Source of the DNA: Xenococcaceae cyanobacterium MO_188.B32
Lineage (GTDB): Bacteria > Cyanobacteriota > Cyanobacteriia > Cyanobacteriales > Xenococcaceae
DNA length: 51,446 bases
Assembly (NCBI GenBank): GCA_030065635.1
Contig: JASJDJ010000024.1
Span: 1 to 51,446 of the forward strand
Direction of reading: 5' to 3'
Position numbers and translations under genes: made by a program. This document shows positions 1 to 7,980 of the stretch, piece by piece. Under the pieces are notes generated by a model, which saw nothing but the letters and a program-made list of their open reading frames with translations, was not told the origin of the DNA and searched no databases. Every line of letters starts with the position of its first letter. Position 1 is the stretch's first letter.

Positions 1-68
1 CGTTAGACAGCAGGGGGGGAAGGGGGGAAATATCCAGACATTAACTGGGTTCGCTGCCAAAAGACAAC

Positions 69-1379
69 TTAAAATCCCCCCTTTCCCGCCCCAACTGCCC
101 AAGAGGGAGTTTCTCCCCAAGCGTACCGCCAGTTACCTGCGGAGGGAAACCCGTCCGCAGTACTGGCGTAAGTTCCGAGATGCCCTCCCGTACTTAATCC
201 TTTTTTGAGGATATTGATGCTGGCTGCAATATCTCTATCTTCGATATACCCACACTTACAAGCATGAGTGCGAGTTGATAGAGCTTTTTTGATTCTTGTT
301 CCACAAGCTGGACAATCTTGAGAAGTGTAGTGTGGAGGAACTGCAATTGTTATCTTGTCGAACTTCCATGCCATATACTCTACCCAATTACGAAACTGTG
401 TCCATCCAGCATCACTTATTGACTTCGACAATTTACGATTACGAACTAGATTTCTAACATTTAAATCTTCATAGACGATGCAATCATTAGAAGCACATAC
501 GCACCTTGCTAACTTCACAGCATGGTCTTTACGTTGTCTACTTACTTTTAAATGTTGTTTAGCTCTTGCTACTCTAGATTTATGGTAATTGTTTGATTGT
601 CTTTGCTTAGGGTTTTTAGACATCTGCTTACCACTTTTACCACTCGCGCGTTCTGATAGCGAGGAAACCTCGCCAGGGTCGCTCGCTTTGTTGGCATTTT
701 GGTATTTGCGAGATAGTCTCCTGCTCAAACGATTAAGTCTTTGTTCGTTCTTACGATAGAATCTGGGATTTTCTTCTGTATGACCAAAGCTGTCTGCATA
801 GAAGTATTTCAACCCCATATCTAAGCCTATAGCTCTACCTGTCGGTTCCATATCTTCTTTGACCTCGATAGATATACAAAACTGACAGTAGTAGCCATCA
901 GCACGACGAACTAACCTTACTCGTTTAATTTGTTCTGGTTGATAGAAATAGATATCCCTCGAACCAACCAGCTTAACCCTACCAATATCGTTTTTATCGG
1001 TAAAAGTAATGTGCTTTTTGGTTTGCTTGTCTAGTTTCCAACCAGATTGCTTGTATTCAACTGAACGAGAATATTTCTTGAATTTGGGAAAACCTTTCTT
1101 ACCTGGTTTATTTTTCTTACAGTTATCAAAAAATCTAGCTATTGATGACCAAGCTCGTTCAGCAGATGATTGTCTAGCAGTAGAGTTTAATTTATCAGCA
1201 AAAGAAAAGTCTTTGGCTAGAACACGACAATATTTATTAAGGTCATATTTATTGACCCCTTTATTGTCCATCCAGTAGCGCAAAGCCTTGTTTCTAACAA
1301 ATTGACCTGTGCGAATTGCTTGGTCAATTGCTGTTAACTGGTGTTGTTTTGCTTTAATTTTATACTCTAGTACAATCAT
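69..1379 (-). CDS. tnpB: TnpB, RNA-guided nuclease of an IS200/IS605-type element
   Basis: TnpB proteins are RuvC-like, RNA-guided DNA nucleases and the ancestors of Cas12. The 436-residue product shows an N-terminal helical region, RuvC-I in AIGLDMG (Asp187), RuvC-II in VYEDL (Glu304), a zinc finger formed by Cys356/Cys359 and Cys374/Cys376, and RuvC-III in DRDIAASINIL (Asp381 or Asp383). All catalytic acids are present, so it may be active. The ATG at 1379 fits the family N-terminus. Residues about 230-260, between RuvC-I and RuvC-II, look like an in-frame insertion encoded by palindromic DNA around 640-700. The C-terminal tail of about 35 residues is encoded by strongly structured DNA, as expected if a guide RNA overlaps the gene end. 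Confidence 0.93.
   Translation of the reverse strand: MIVLEYKIKAKQHQLTAIDQAIRTGQFVRNKALRYWMDNKGVNKYDLNKYCRVLAKDFSFADKLNSTARQSSAERAWSSIARFFDNCKKNKPGKKGFPKFKKYSRSVEYKQSGWKLDKQTKKHITFTDKNDIGRVKLVGSRDIYFYQPEQIKRVRLVRRADGYYCQFCISIEVKEDMEPTGRAIGLDMGLKYFYADSFGHTEENPRFYRKNEQRLNRLSRRLSRKYQNANKASDPGEVSSLSERASGKSGKQMSKNPKQRQSNNYHKSRVARAKQHLKVSRQRKDHAVKLARCVCASNDCIVYEDLNVRNLVRNRKLSKSISDAGWTQFRNWVEYMAWKFDKITIAVPPHYTSQDCPACGTRIKKALSTRTHACKCGYIEDRDIAASINILKKGLSTGGHLGTYASTADGFPSAGNWRYAWGETPSWAVGAGKGGF
127..168 (-). ncRNA. Candidate omega-RNA stem inside the tnpB 3' end
   Basis: A nested hairpin is visible: 127-133 pairs with 162-168, 137-143 with 154-160, and 144-146 with 150-152, leaving a three-base loop. 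In characterised TnpB systems the guide (omega) RNA comes from the 3' end of tnpB and the element right end, with the guide just outside that end. Position and orientation fit this. Transcription and the RNA limits are inferred; the guide would lie at or beyond the start of the window. Confidence 0.4.
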
Positions 1380-1443
1380 GATTTTATGCTACCATGATTC
1401 GTATAAAATTACAATAGAGTTAGTTAATCGCGCTCGTTCTCAT

Positions 1444-1466
1444 CCCACCCCCTAAAACGGGGTGGG
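1444..1466. repeat. Left-end hairpin of the tnpB element
   Basis: CCCACCCC at 1444-1451 pairs with GGGGTGGG at 1459-1466 across a seven-base loop, and a smaller TGGG/CCCA hairpin follows at once. Such sub-terminal stem-loops are the sites recognised by the Y1 transposase in IS200/IS605 elements. It lies 65 bases upstream of the tnpB start, as expected for a left end. Confidence 0.6.
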
Positions 1467-1511
1467 TATTCCCACTCGCACTATAATCTATATGTTCTTA
1501 TAGTAAATTCT

Positions 1512-2399
1512 ATGCTCAAAAAAATTAACCGTATACCTAGCAAACTTAAGAGAGAAGCTCTCAGGATACCAGCCTGGCAATTTCTGTCAAAGCGTAGTTA
1601 TCAAACAGCAATTAAAAAATATGCTAGCCGTCTCCCTGCACTTGCTTCTGCGGATTCCGTTTTGGTCGATTCTATCCGACAGGAAGGAGTTTTTGTTACT
1701 TCTTTAGAAGACTTGGGAATTAATTCTAATTCTCTAATGATTGATACTGCTGAAAAGCTATTGTCAGAATTGAAATCTATTCCTAGCAATGGAGACAATT
1801 CGATTGGCTGGCTTATGTCTAAGGATATGATGAAAGAGCGAGAAATTTTTTTGTGGGGTCTCGAAGAAAAATTACTCGATATTGTCGAAAATTATCTTAG
1901 TCTTCCAGTAAAATATGTTGGAATGCATCTCCGTAGAGAAATTGCCAATGGAATAATGGAAGATGTTAGGCAATGGCATATAGATATAGAAGACTATCGT
2001 AGAATAAAAATCATTGTCTACTTGAATGATGTCGATCAAGAAGGAGGACCGTTTGAATACATTTCCAAGAATTTAACCTCAATAGCATCCAAGAAACTTA
2101 AATATAATAATGGCTTTGTTGCAGAGCGAGTCATGGAAACAGTTGTTTCGAGATCTAAGTGGAAATCTTGCACAGGAGTCGCTGGTACAGTTATTTTTGC
2201 TGACACCTGCAATATTTTCCATCGTGCTAAGGCTCCTGTTCAATCAGACCGATTTTCCCTTACTTTTGGCTATACTTCAAGACAACCAATAGCACTATAC
2301 TATCCGCTTAAATTATCTCAAGATCAGTGGCTAGCAATTTCTGATAGACTAAGCGAACGTCAAAAAGATTGTCTTTTACATAAACAAAGCTTCTTATAG
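1512..2399 (+). CDS. 2OG-Fe(II) dioxygenase-like protein (PhyH-type fold)
   Basis: Probably a non-haem iron, 2-oxoglutarate-dependent oxygenase. The 295-residue product contains QWHIDIEDYRRIKIIVYLND (His156, Asp158), followed by EGGPFEYI. Near the C-terminus come FHRAKAPVQSDRFSLTFGY (His237, Arg247). This HxD...H plus downstream Arg arrangement is the iron and 2-oxoglutarate site of PhyH-like enzymes. The N-terminal 40 residues are basic and not recognisable. The ATG at 1512 is the first in frame. The gene stands alone between the tnpB element and a convergent aldo/keto reductase, and the substrate cannot be told from the sequence. The fold assignment rests on motifs only. Confidence 0.7.
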   Translation: MLKKINRIPSKLKREALRIPAWQFLSKRSYQTAIKKYASRLPALASADSVLVDSIRQEGVFVTSLEDLGINSNSLMIDTAEKLLSELKSIPSNGDNSIGWLMSKDMMKEREIFLWGLEEKLLDIVENYLSLPVKYVGMHLRREIANGIMEDVRQWHIDIEDYRRIKIIVYLNDVDQEGGPFEYISKNLTSIASKKLKYNNGFVAERVMETVVSRSKWKSCTGVAGTVIFADTCNIFHRAKAPVQSDRFSLTFGYTSRQPIALYYPLKLSQDQWLAISDRLSERQKDCLLHKQSFL

Positions 2400-2411
2400 A
2401 CAATAAGAAGC
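2389..2411 (+). terminator. Stem-loop overlapping the end of the dioxygenase-like gene
   Basis: A nine-base stem, GCTTCTTAT at 2389-2397 and ATAAGAAGC at 2403-2411, spans the stop codon. A run of T follows only about 20 bases later, near 2430-2437. It may act as a terminator between two convergent genes, but the spacing is not canonical. Confidence 0.3.
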
Positions 2412-2448
2412 AGAATTATCTAGCTAGAGCTTTTTTTTATAAATAAAT

Positions 2449-3432
2449 TTAAGTCAACATTGAGCGAATTTTCTCCATTTCTTGGGATGTGAGAGATTTT
2501 GCACTTAGTGCTTCAACATTCTCGTACACATGCTTAACTTTTGACATCCCAGGCAAAACTACAGATACTCCTTCAGTTTGTAAAACAAATTGCAAGGCTG
2601 CTTGGGTCATAGTTCGCATATTTTCCTTTGCCAAGAAAGTAAAACGGTCATCCCATGAGCGAGGACCCATATAGTTTAAACCACTATTATTAGAAGCAGG
2701 TGGAATAAGCATTCCATGAGCAAAAGGCTCGCGGGCTATAATAGCAACACCTTTCTGATTTGCTAATGGTAGCAATTTGTCAATTACTTGCTGCTCAAAC
2801 AAATTTAGACGAACCTGTAAAGCCGATATCCCAAATTCATCATTTTGGACACACATTAGAGTAGTTTCTAAGTCGCTAGACGAAATGCCATAATATCGCA
2901 CTTTTCCCTGTTGCTTAAGAGATTTGAGATGATCGAATACCTCCTCCGTTATTATATCTTTGGAGGGGGAGTGCAGCAGTAGAAGGTCGATGTAGTCAGT
3001 ATCTAGATGTCTTAGACTATCTTCAACTGACTTGGCAATATAGCTAGGTTCAAAGTTTGTCTGAATTTGAGACTTGACAAATTGCTGAACATTTTTTTGG
3101 AGAGTACTTCTAATTCCAGGAACGCTTTGCAGAAGCGTACGCACAAAAGGCTTAATTTTTGATGCAAGTTGAAGTGTAGGTGTTATCGAGTTGCCCACCT
3201 TAGTAGTTATAATGACCTTATCTCTTCTTTTTTTAAATGCCTCACCTATAATCTTTTCACTAGCACCCTGACCATAGCTAGGAGCAGTGTCGTAGAAAGT
3301 TATTCCTAACTCAAAGGCTTCATGTAGTGTTTTAAGTGACTCATCACGACCAGTACGAGAACCTATAGGGGCAGCCCCTAAGCCCATAACTGAAGGGTGT
3401 AAATCAGTGTTACCAAATTTTCTGTATTGCAT
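2449..3432 (-). CDS. Aldo/keto reductase
   Basis: NAD(P)H-dependent oxidoreductase of the aldo/keto reductase superfamily acting on carbonyl substrates in the cytoplasm. The 327-residue length is typical. The catalytic tetrad can be assigned: Asp48 and Tyr53 in FYDTAPSYG, Lys78 in IITTKVG, and His154 in YIDLLLLHSP. The C-terminal half contains the expected barrel strands and SVVLPGMSKV, close to the cofactor-binding region. The ATG start begins directly with MQYRKFGNTDL, the standard family opening. It is monocistronic and convergent with the upstream oxygenase-like gene. Natural substrate unknown. Confidence 0.9.
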   Translation of the reverse strand: MQYRKFGNTDLHPSVMGLGAAPIGSRTGRDESLKTLHEAFELGITFYDTAPSYGQGASEKIIGEAFKKRRDKVIITTKVGNSITPTLQLASKIKPFVRTLLQSVPGIRSTLQKNVQQFVKSQIQTNFEPSYIAKSVEDSLRHLDTDYIDLLLLHSPSKDIITEEVFDHLKSLKQQGKVRYYGISSSDLETTLMCVQNDEFGISALQVRLNLFEQQVIDKLLPLANQKGVAIIAREPFAHGMLIPPASNNSGLNYMGPRSWDDRFTFLAKENMRTMTQAALQFVLQTEGVSVVLPGMSKVKHVYENVEALSAKSLTSQEMEKIRSMLT

Positions 3433-3917
3433 AAGTATTTATTTGGGGTTTGACAGATGATTTCTTTCCCCAGAGTCCCTGGGTACTAGCGTCAGTTGCT
3501 CCTCGACGGAAACCGCCAAGTTGGAGAGCCTACTGAGTTGGAATTTTCAGTCCTTCAAAAAAGTCCAGATCTCAACTTTCTAGAGTAGATCAAGGTGCTA
3601 ATCCCAATTCACTAAATGAACGCTATACATTAGACGAATACAGCTTCTGGTTTAGTAAAATTCATCCTTAGCAAAGTTAAAGTGAATTGGTATAACTTGT
3701 ACGAGGTTAATCTGATCAACGTCAAGTTTTACAGAAGGTTTCAATCTCTACATAGGGATTGAACGTCGAAATTATGCAAGTTAAACGTGGATCGGCTTAC
3801 AGCAATTTGAGCTAGATTTTAAGTACAAAATTATTATACAACGACTGGAACGCTTGCTCTATAAAGATTGTGTGTCTAAAATGTATCTATAAAATCTAAA
3901 AGTATAAAAATAGTCAA
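3433..3917. other. Intergenic region between divergent genes
   Basis: This 485-base gap separates the divergently transcribed aldo/keto reductase and glycosyltransferase, so it should hold both promoters. I see no ORF with coding character. The one notable motif is an imperfect dyad near 3740-3765 (TTTCAATCTC ... GGGATTGAA) that resembles half-sites of cyanobacterial CRISPR repeats but occurs once only. Confidence 0.5.
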
Positions 3918-4901
3918 ATGACCAATTCAGAAGTAAAACCAATCGGTAACAGTTCAAGTGACACTATATTTCGGAAGTATGTGTTAATTTCAGGTTGTCG
4001 TGATGAAGCAGAATATATGCAGGTCACTATAGATTCTGTTGTAAATCAGACTGTTGTTCCTACTAAGTGGGTTATTATTGATGATAACTCTGTAGATGAA
4101 ACTCCGCAAATTCTGGCAGAAGCTGCAAGTAAGTATCCTTTTATCGAAGTTATTAGAAACGATCGAGAGGGAGGAAGAAAGGTCGGACCTGCGGTTATTG
4201 AAGCTTTTTATGTTGGGTATCAAACCATTAACCCAGAAGACTACGATTACGTATGTAAGTTTGATATGGATTTGGATATTCCACCCCAATACTTTGAGCT
4301 TTTGATGGAACGGATGGAAGCAAATCCTAGAATCGGTACTTGTAGTGGAAAGGCTTATTTTAAAGATAAGCAAGGTCAACTCATTAGCGAAAAATGTGGT
4401 GATGAAACATCTGTTGGTATGACTAAGTTTTATCGAGTAGAGTGCTTTAAACAGATTGGTGGATTTGTTCGCGAAGTAATGTGGGATGGTATTGACTGCC
4501 ATCGTTGTCGTATGCTGGGTTGGATTGCCATTAGCTGGGATGAGCCAGAACTGCGTTTTGTGCATTTACGACCTATGGGTTCGAGTCATAAAGGATTACT
4601 CACGGGACGGATGAGACATGGATTTGGTCAGTACTTTATGGGTACGGGACTTTTGTATATGATAGTTAGTTCTTTGTACCGCATGACTAGACCCCCAATC
4701 TTTGTTGGTGGTTTGGGCATTCTTCTGGGTTATCTTCAGAGTATGTGGTTACAAAAACCACGCTATGACGATCTAGAATTTCGTCAGTTTTTACGCCGAT
4801 ATCAATGGAGCTGCCTACTTAAAGGCAAGACAAAAGCAACACAAGAATTAAATGAATCTCAAGCAGAAAAATGGATGAAATCAGAAAAAACCCCCAGTTA
4901 G
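3918..4901 (+). CDS. Family 2 glycosyltransferase
   Basis: Inverting GT-A glycosyltransferase, probably for cell-surface polysaccharide. The N-terminal domain has the nucleotide-sugar signature VIIDDNSVDET with Asp55-Asp56 and a KFDMDLDIPP segment whose DxD acids (Asp116-Asp120) bind the metal and donor. EVMWDGIDCHRCRMLGW further on matches the acceptor-side region. Residues about 235-280 are hydrophobic and probably associate with the membrane. The ATG at 3918 has no strong Shine-Dalgarno sequence, which is common in cyanobacteria. It is followed convergently by a membrane-protein remnant that may also come from a glycosyltransferase. Donor and acceptor unknown. Confidence 0.88.
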   Translation: MTNSEVKPIGNSSSDTIFRKYVLISGCRDEAEYMQVTIDSVVNQTVVPTKWVIIDDNSVDETPQILAEAASKYPFIEVIRNDREGGRKVGPAVIEAFYVGYQTINPEDYDYVCKFDMDLDIPPQYFELLMERMEANPRIGTCSGKAYFKDKQGQLISEKCGDETSVGMTKFYRVECFKQIGGFVREVMWDGIDCHRCRMLGWIAISWDEPELRFVHLRPMGSSHKGLLTGRMRHGFGQYFMGTGLLYMIVSSLYRMTRPPIFVGGLGILLGYLQSMWLQKPRYDDLEFRQFLRRYQWSCLLKGKTKATQELNESQAEKWMKSEKTPS

Positions 4902-4921
4902 TACTGTGAGCTATTTTGTCC

Positions 4922-5461
4922 TTAACTGCCTATCTTTGGTTTAATTCTTTCAGCAGTTCCTGAAGATATAGTTCCTGAAATTAAATCTACTACAACAAAA
5001 GGTACTGTGGTAACTCCAATTAAGGTCAAAACAAACAACCAAACTCTTTTTGGAGCTTGATGACAAAGAAAATAAATCGAATACCCTACCAAAATCAACA
5101 AAATTATAATTAGGGGTATGAGCAGAAGTGTCTCAGTGAATGTAGCATTTTCATCAAAGCCAAAATCAAAAAAAACACGGCTCAGGTTACCCACCCATCT
5201 TTTAACCATAGTTAACAGGTTAGGATTCTGTGTCATCCAAGATGCCGTCTCCTGACGCTGGGAAGATTTATAAATAAAAAGCCAAATCCATGGGGCAAAA
5301 GTAATAAGACCAAAGATAAAAGTAAGGAGATAAGTAACTAAAGTTTTGCTCCAGCGAAAGCTTTCAATTACAACTACATAAATTCCCTGTGCAATAGCAA
5401 CTAATACAAAGAATAGATTGGAATAGAAACCTATTACTAAAGCATATTTTTGTTGAGTGTA
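4922..5461 (-). pseudogene. N-terminally deleted polytopic membrane protein, possibly GT39-like
   Basis: The only ATG in frame is at 5236 (104 codons), but the frame stays open upstream to 5461, where it meets a TGA at 5462-5464. The extra 75 codons clearly encode membrane-spanning helices, for example NLFFVLVAIAQGIYVVV and YLLTFIFGLITFAPWIWLFI. The coding sequence therefore begins without a start codon and the gene has lost its N-terminus. The segment TASWMTQNPNLLTMVKRW and its surroundings remind me of the middle and C-terminal part of cyanobacterial GT39/PMT-type membrane glycosyltransferases; this is a recollection, not a search result. A short protein from 5236 could still be made. Confidence 0.65.
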
Positions 5462-5649
5462 TCAATCACTAAACAATATTCAATAAGCAATTCAGAATTA
5501 ATATCAATCAATAACAGTTCATCTCACATTTAGGACGATATTAGGACAATATAGGTTCGGTATTAAGTCATCATTAACGGGGTGAAATTTACTTTAGTAA
5601 GTTATATTTTTTAACTTCTAAGGTCATTTTGTTTATGCGATAATAAGTC

Positions 5650-6891
5650 CTACGTTGTGTACTCGGCATTAATCTCTACATACTTATATGTCAGATCGCA
5701 ACCCCAAGCGGTACTGACACCCGAACCATTGCCGATACAAACAGAAATTAGCACGGTATCTTCTTGGAGATAAGCACCTGCTGCTGCTTGTTTGAGATAA
5801 TTACTGGCTGCTTGTCGATCGAACTGGAGGGGTTGACCATTTTCCATTAAGACAAAATCTCCTAGTTGAATCTGCAAGTCATCTTGAGAAAATTTTACCC
5901 CAGCCCTTCCTGCTGCTGCTGCAATTCTTCCCCAGTTAGGATCGCGTCCGAAAATGGCAGATTTAACTAAAGAAGAACCAGCAATAGTTTTAGCTACATT
6001 AGCAGCTGCCTTGTTATCGGGTGCGCCAGATACTCGTACTTCGATTAAACAAGTAGCCCCTTCTCCATCACGAGCGATCGCTTTAGCTAAATGTTGACAA
6101 ACTGCGGTTAACATCGCTTCTAATTTCTGGGCATTTTTACCCATTTCCGTAATGGCTGCGGTACGAGACTGACCGTTAGCCAAGGCAATTACCGTATCGT
6201 TAGTACTGGTATCTCCATCTACGGTAATTTGATTAAAACTTTTATCTACAGCTCGTTTCAACATATCTTGCCAGAGATGAGTAGCCACCGCAGCATCACA
6301 AGTAATGAAAGATAGCATGGTAGCCATATTCGGATGGATCATACCCGAACCCTTAGCAATACCACCGATGCGGACAGGGCGATTGTCGATAATAGTTTCT
6401 AAAGCGATCGATTTAGTAACCAAATCTGTGGTAATAATTGCTTTGGCAGCATCTTCTCCTCCATCTACAGAAGCTGCTGCCACCAAGGCAAGAATACCTT
6501 TAGCTAAAGCATCCATTTTAATTCTTTGCCCGATAACTCCTGTAGAAGCGAGGAGAATGGCTTGAGGAGCAATATTTAATTCTTTACCTAATAATTCCGC
6601 ACTTTTAAGGGCATCTTGCCAACCTTGTTCTCCTGTAGCAGCATTGGCTTGCCCCGCATTACAAAGAATTGCTCTGGCACTAGCTTTGGCTTGAAGACGC
6701 TGACGACAATAATCAACACAAGCAGCGCGGACTTGCGTGGTCGTAAATACTCCTGCTGCGATCGCTTCTGTTTCGGACAAAATCAAAGCTAAATCTGGCA
6801 TCCCAGAAGCTTTCAATCCTGCTGCAATTCCTGCTGCCTTAAACCCTTTGGGTGCGGTTATACCGCCATTTATCTCTTGCCAATCTGCCAT
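5650..6891 (-). CDS. argJ: Bifunctional ornithine acetyltransferase / N-acetylglutamate synthase
   Basis: ArgJ catalyses the first and fifth steps of cyclic arginine biosynthesis, moving acetyl groups between ornithine and glutamate. The 413-residue product carries the self-cleavage motif KGSGMIHPNMATML; autoproteolysis between Ala190 and Thr191 would give alpha and beta chains with Thr191 as nucleophile. FNQITVDGDTSTNDTV and GRDPNWGRIAAAAGRAG are further family signatures, and the length is normal. The start MADWQEINGG is the usual one. The gene is divergent from the riboswitch-controlled permease; the 330 bases between them hold both promoters. Confidence 0.97.
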   Translation of the reverse strand: MADWQEINGGITAPKGFKAAGIAAGLKASGMPDLALILSETEAIAAGVFTTTQVRAACVDYCRQRLQAKASARAILCNAGQANAATGEQGWQDALKSAELLGKELNIAPQAILLASTGVIGQRIKMDALAKGILALVAAASVDGGEDAAKAIITTDLVTKSIALETIIDNRPVRIGGIAKGSGMIHPNMATMLSFITCDAAVATHLWQDMLKRAVDKSFNQITVDGDTSTNDTVIALANGQSRTAAITEMGKNAQKLEAMLTAVCQHLAKAIARDGEGATCLIEVRVSGAPDNKAAANVAKTIAGSSLVKSAIFGRDPNWGRIAAAAGRAGVKFSQDDLQIQLGDFVLMENGQPLQFDRQAASNYLKQAAAGAYLQEDTVLISVCIGNGSGVSTAWGCDLTYKYVEINAEYTT

Positions 6892-7005
6892 TTGTTATTA
6901 CTAATGCCCTAAATTTAAAGCTGACTATAGTTAATCTTGTGTTAGGTTTAACTATTGTATGATAATCTCAGCCTGAGAGTTGAACAGGAGAGAATATCAC
7001 ATAAT

Positions 7006-7126
7006 TATTCGGTTCTGATGGGGGTCAGCTATCAGACGTAAGGGGGAAAGTTCAGTGCAAAGCTGACGCTGTCCCGCAACTGTGATGAGATAAGATTAAA
7101 TCTCTAAGTCAGGATGCCCGCCGATT
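7006..7126 (+). promoter_or_regulatory. Cobalamin (B12) riboswitch
   Basis: The conserved blocks occur in the right order: a GGGGGAA segment with GTGCAA after it, GCTGTCCCGCAACTGTGAT, and finally the B12 box AGTCAGGATGCCCGCC at about 7107-7122. A following CCGAT...ATCGG pair with GTTTTT near 7150 could be the terminator arm of the expression platform. The riboswitch lies about 100 bases upstream of the TTG start of the metal permease and should repress it when adenosylcobalamin is plentiful. Edges are approximate. Confidence 0.9.
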
Positions 7127-7222
7127 TACAGTTAACAGTCATCAGCGATCGGGTTTTTAAATTTGTATTGGTAACTCTAAGACTAGATCGATTTCATTAA
7201 GCATATCTGCGAGGTACGGATT

Positions 7223-7897
7223 TTGTTAAGCTCATTTTTATCTGAATCACTAAGTAAGAAAAATAATTTAGTTGGCTTAGTACTGATTATTATTTTTGTG
7301 GGAGTCACTCTATTTTTGGTGGTTCAACCTGCCTATGCTCATCATCCTATGGGGGGAGCAACTCCAGCTAATTTTAGCCAAGGATTTCTCTCTGGGTTAG
7401 CCCATCCAGTTATTGGTTTAGATCACTTTGTTTTTGTAGTAGCAATAGGTTTATTGGCTTCTTTCCAAAATCGTTTAGGTATAGTTATCCCTATAACTTT
7501 TGTTTTAGCTACCTTGATAGGTACAGTAATTCATTTGATGAGTCTCGATTTACCCGTACCAGAATTAATTATTGCTTTTTCTGTTTTGACGGCTGGTTTA
7601 CTCCTAGCTAGGAAAAATAAAACTAATTTAGCTTTACTGATTAGTTTTGGGGCGATCGCGGGAGTATTTCACGGCTATGCTTATGGTGAAGCTATTGTTG
7701 GCGCAGAAACAACACCTCTTAATGCTTATTTATTTGGCTTTATTTTGATTCAATTATTGATTAGCGCGATCGCTTTTTACTTGGGTGGATTAACTCTCAA
7801 ACCAGTAAAAGAACCCTCTTCTCTCACTTTACGTTTCGCTGGTTTCTTGATTTGTGGTGTGGGAATTGCCTTTTTTTCTACAGCTTTATTGGGTTAA
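7223..7897 (+). CDS. hupE: HupE/UreJ-family metal permease, probable cobalt importer
   Basis: Integral membrane transporter of the HupE/UreJ family (224 residues, about six to seven helices). The N-terminus has a signal-like hydrophobic stretch ending at PAYA, followed by AHHPMGG, a His-rich start that could bind metal at the outer face. Further conserved polar-in-membrane motifs are GLDHFVFVVA and FHGYAYGEA. HupE/UreJ members can carry nickel or cobalt; control by a B12 riboswitch and a CobW neighbour favour cobalt. The start is TTG at 7223, supported by GAGG at 7211-7214 eight bases upstream and by the lack of any ATG before residue 43. It is probably co-transcribed with cobW, 83 bases downstream. 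Confidence 0.88.
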   Translation: MLSSFLSESLSKKNNLVGLVLIIIFVGVTLFLVVQPAYAHHPMGGATPANFSQGFLSGLAHPVIGLDHFVFVVAIGLLASFQNRLGIVIPITFVLATLIGTVIHLMSLDLPVPELIIAFSVLTAGLLLARKNKTNLALLISFGAIAGVFHGYAYGEAIVGAETTPLNAYLFGFILIQLLISAIAFYLGGLTLKPVKEPSSLTLRFAGFLICGVGIAFFSTALLG

Positions 7898-7901
7898 ATC
7901 T

Positions 7902-7929
7902 GTAGGGGCAGTTCGCGAACTGCCCCTAC
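7902..7929. repeat. 28-bp perfect palindrome (TAGGGGC...GCCCCTA family)
   Basis: A perfect 28-base palindrome built from GTAGGGGC, GTTCGCGAAC and GCCCCTAC lies five bases after the permease stop codon. Related copies occur at 11393, 14862 and 43494. In RNA it would form a strong hairpin between the permease and cobW cistrons, but it has no T-run and so is not a standard terminator. Confidence 0.85.
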
Positions 7930-7980
7930 GGGAGTCTAGCAACATCCTGATTCAATTAACAATTAACACAAAATCAAAAT

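Larger units (their letters stand above)
60..1480 (-). mobile_element. Stand-alone IS200/IS605-type element carrying only tnpB
   Basis: The element consists of one tnpB gene on the minus strand, flanked on its 5' side by a stem-loop at 1444-1466 of the kind found at the left end of IS200/IS605 elements. No Y1 transposase (tnpA) is present in the window, so it would have to be moved in trans or be immobile. The exact ends cannot be fixed: the right end lies in or before the first 68 bases, and the left end probably lies between the hairpin and about 1500. Gene content is certain, limits are approximate. Confidence 0.65.

Noticed and set aside
3735-3770. A CRISPR-repeat-like dyad (TTTCAATCTC...GGGATTGAA)
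   Set aside because: It occurs once, with no second copy at spacer distance and no cas genes in the window.
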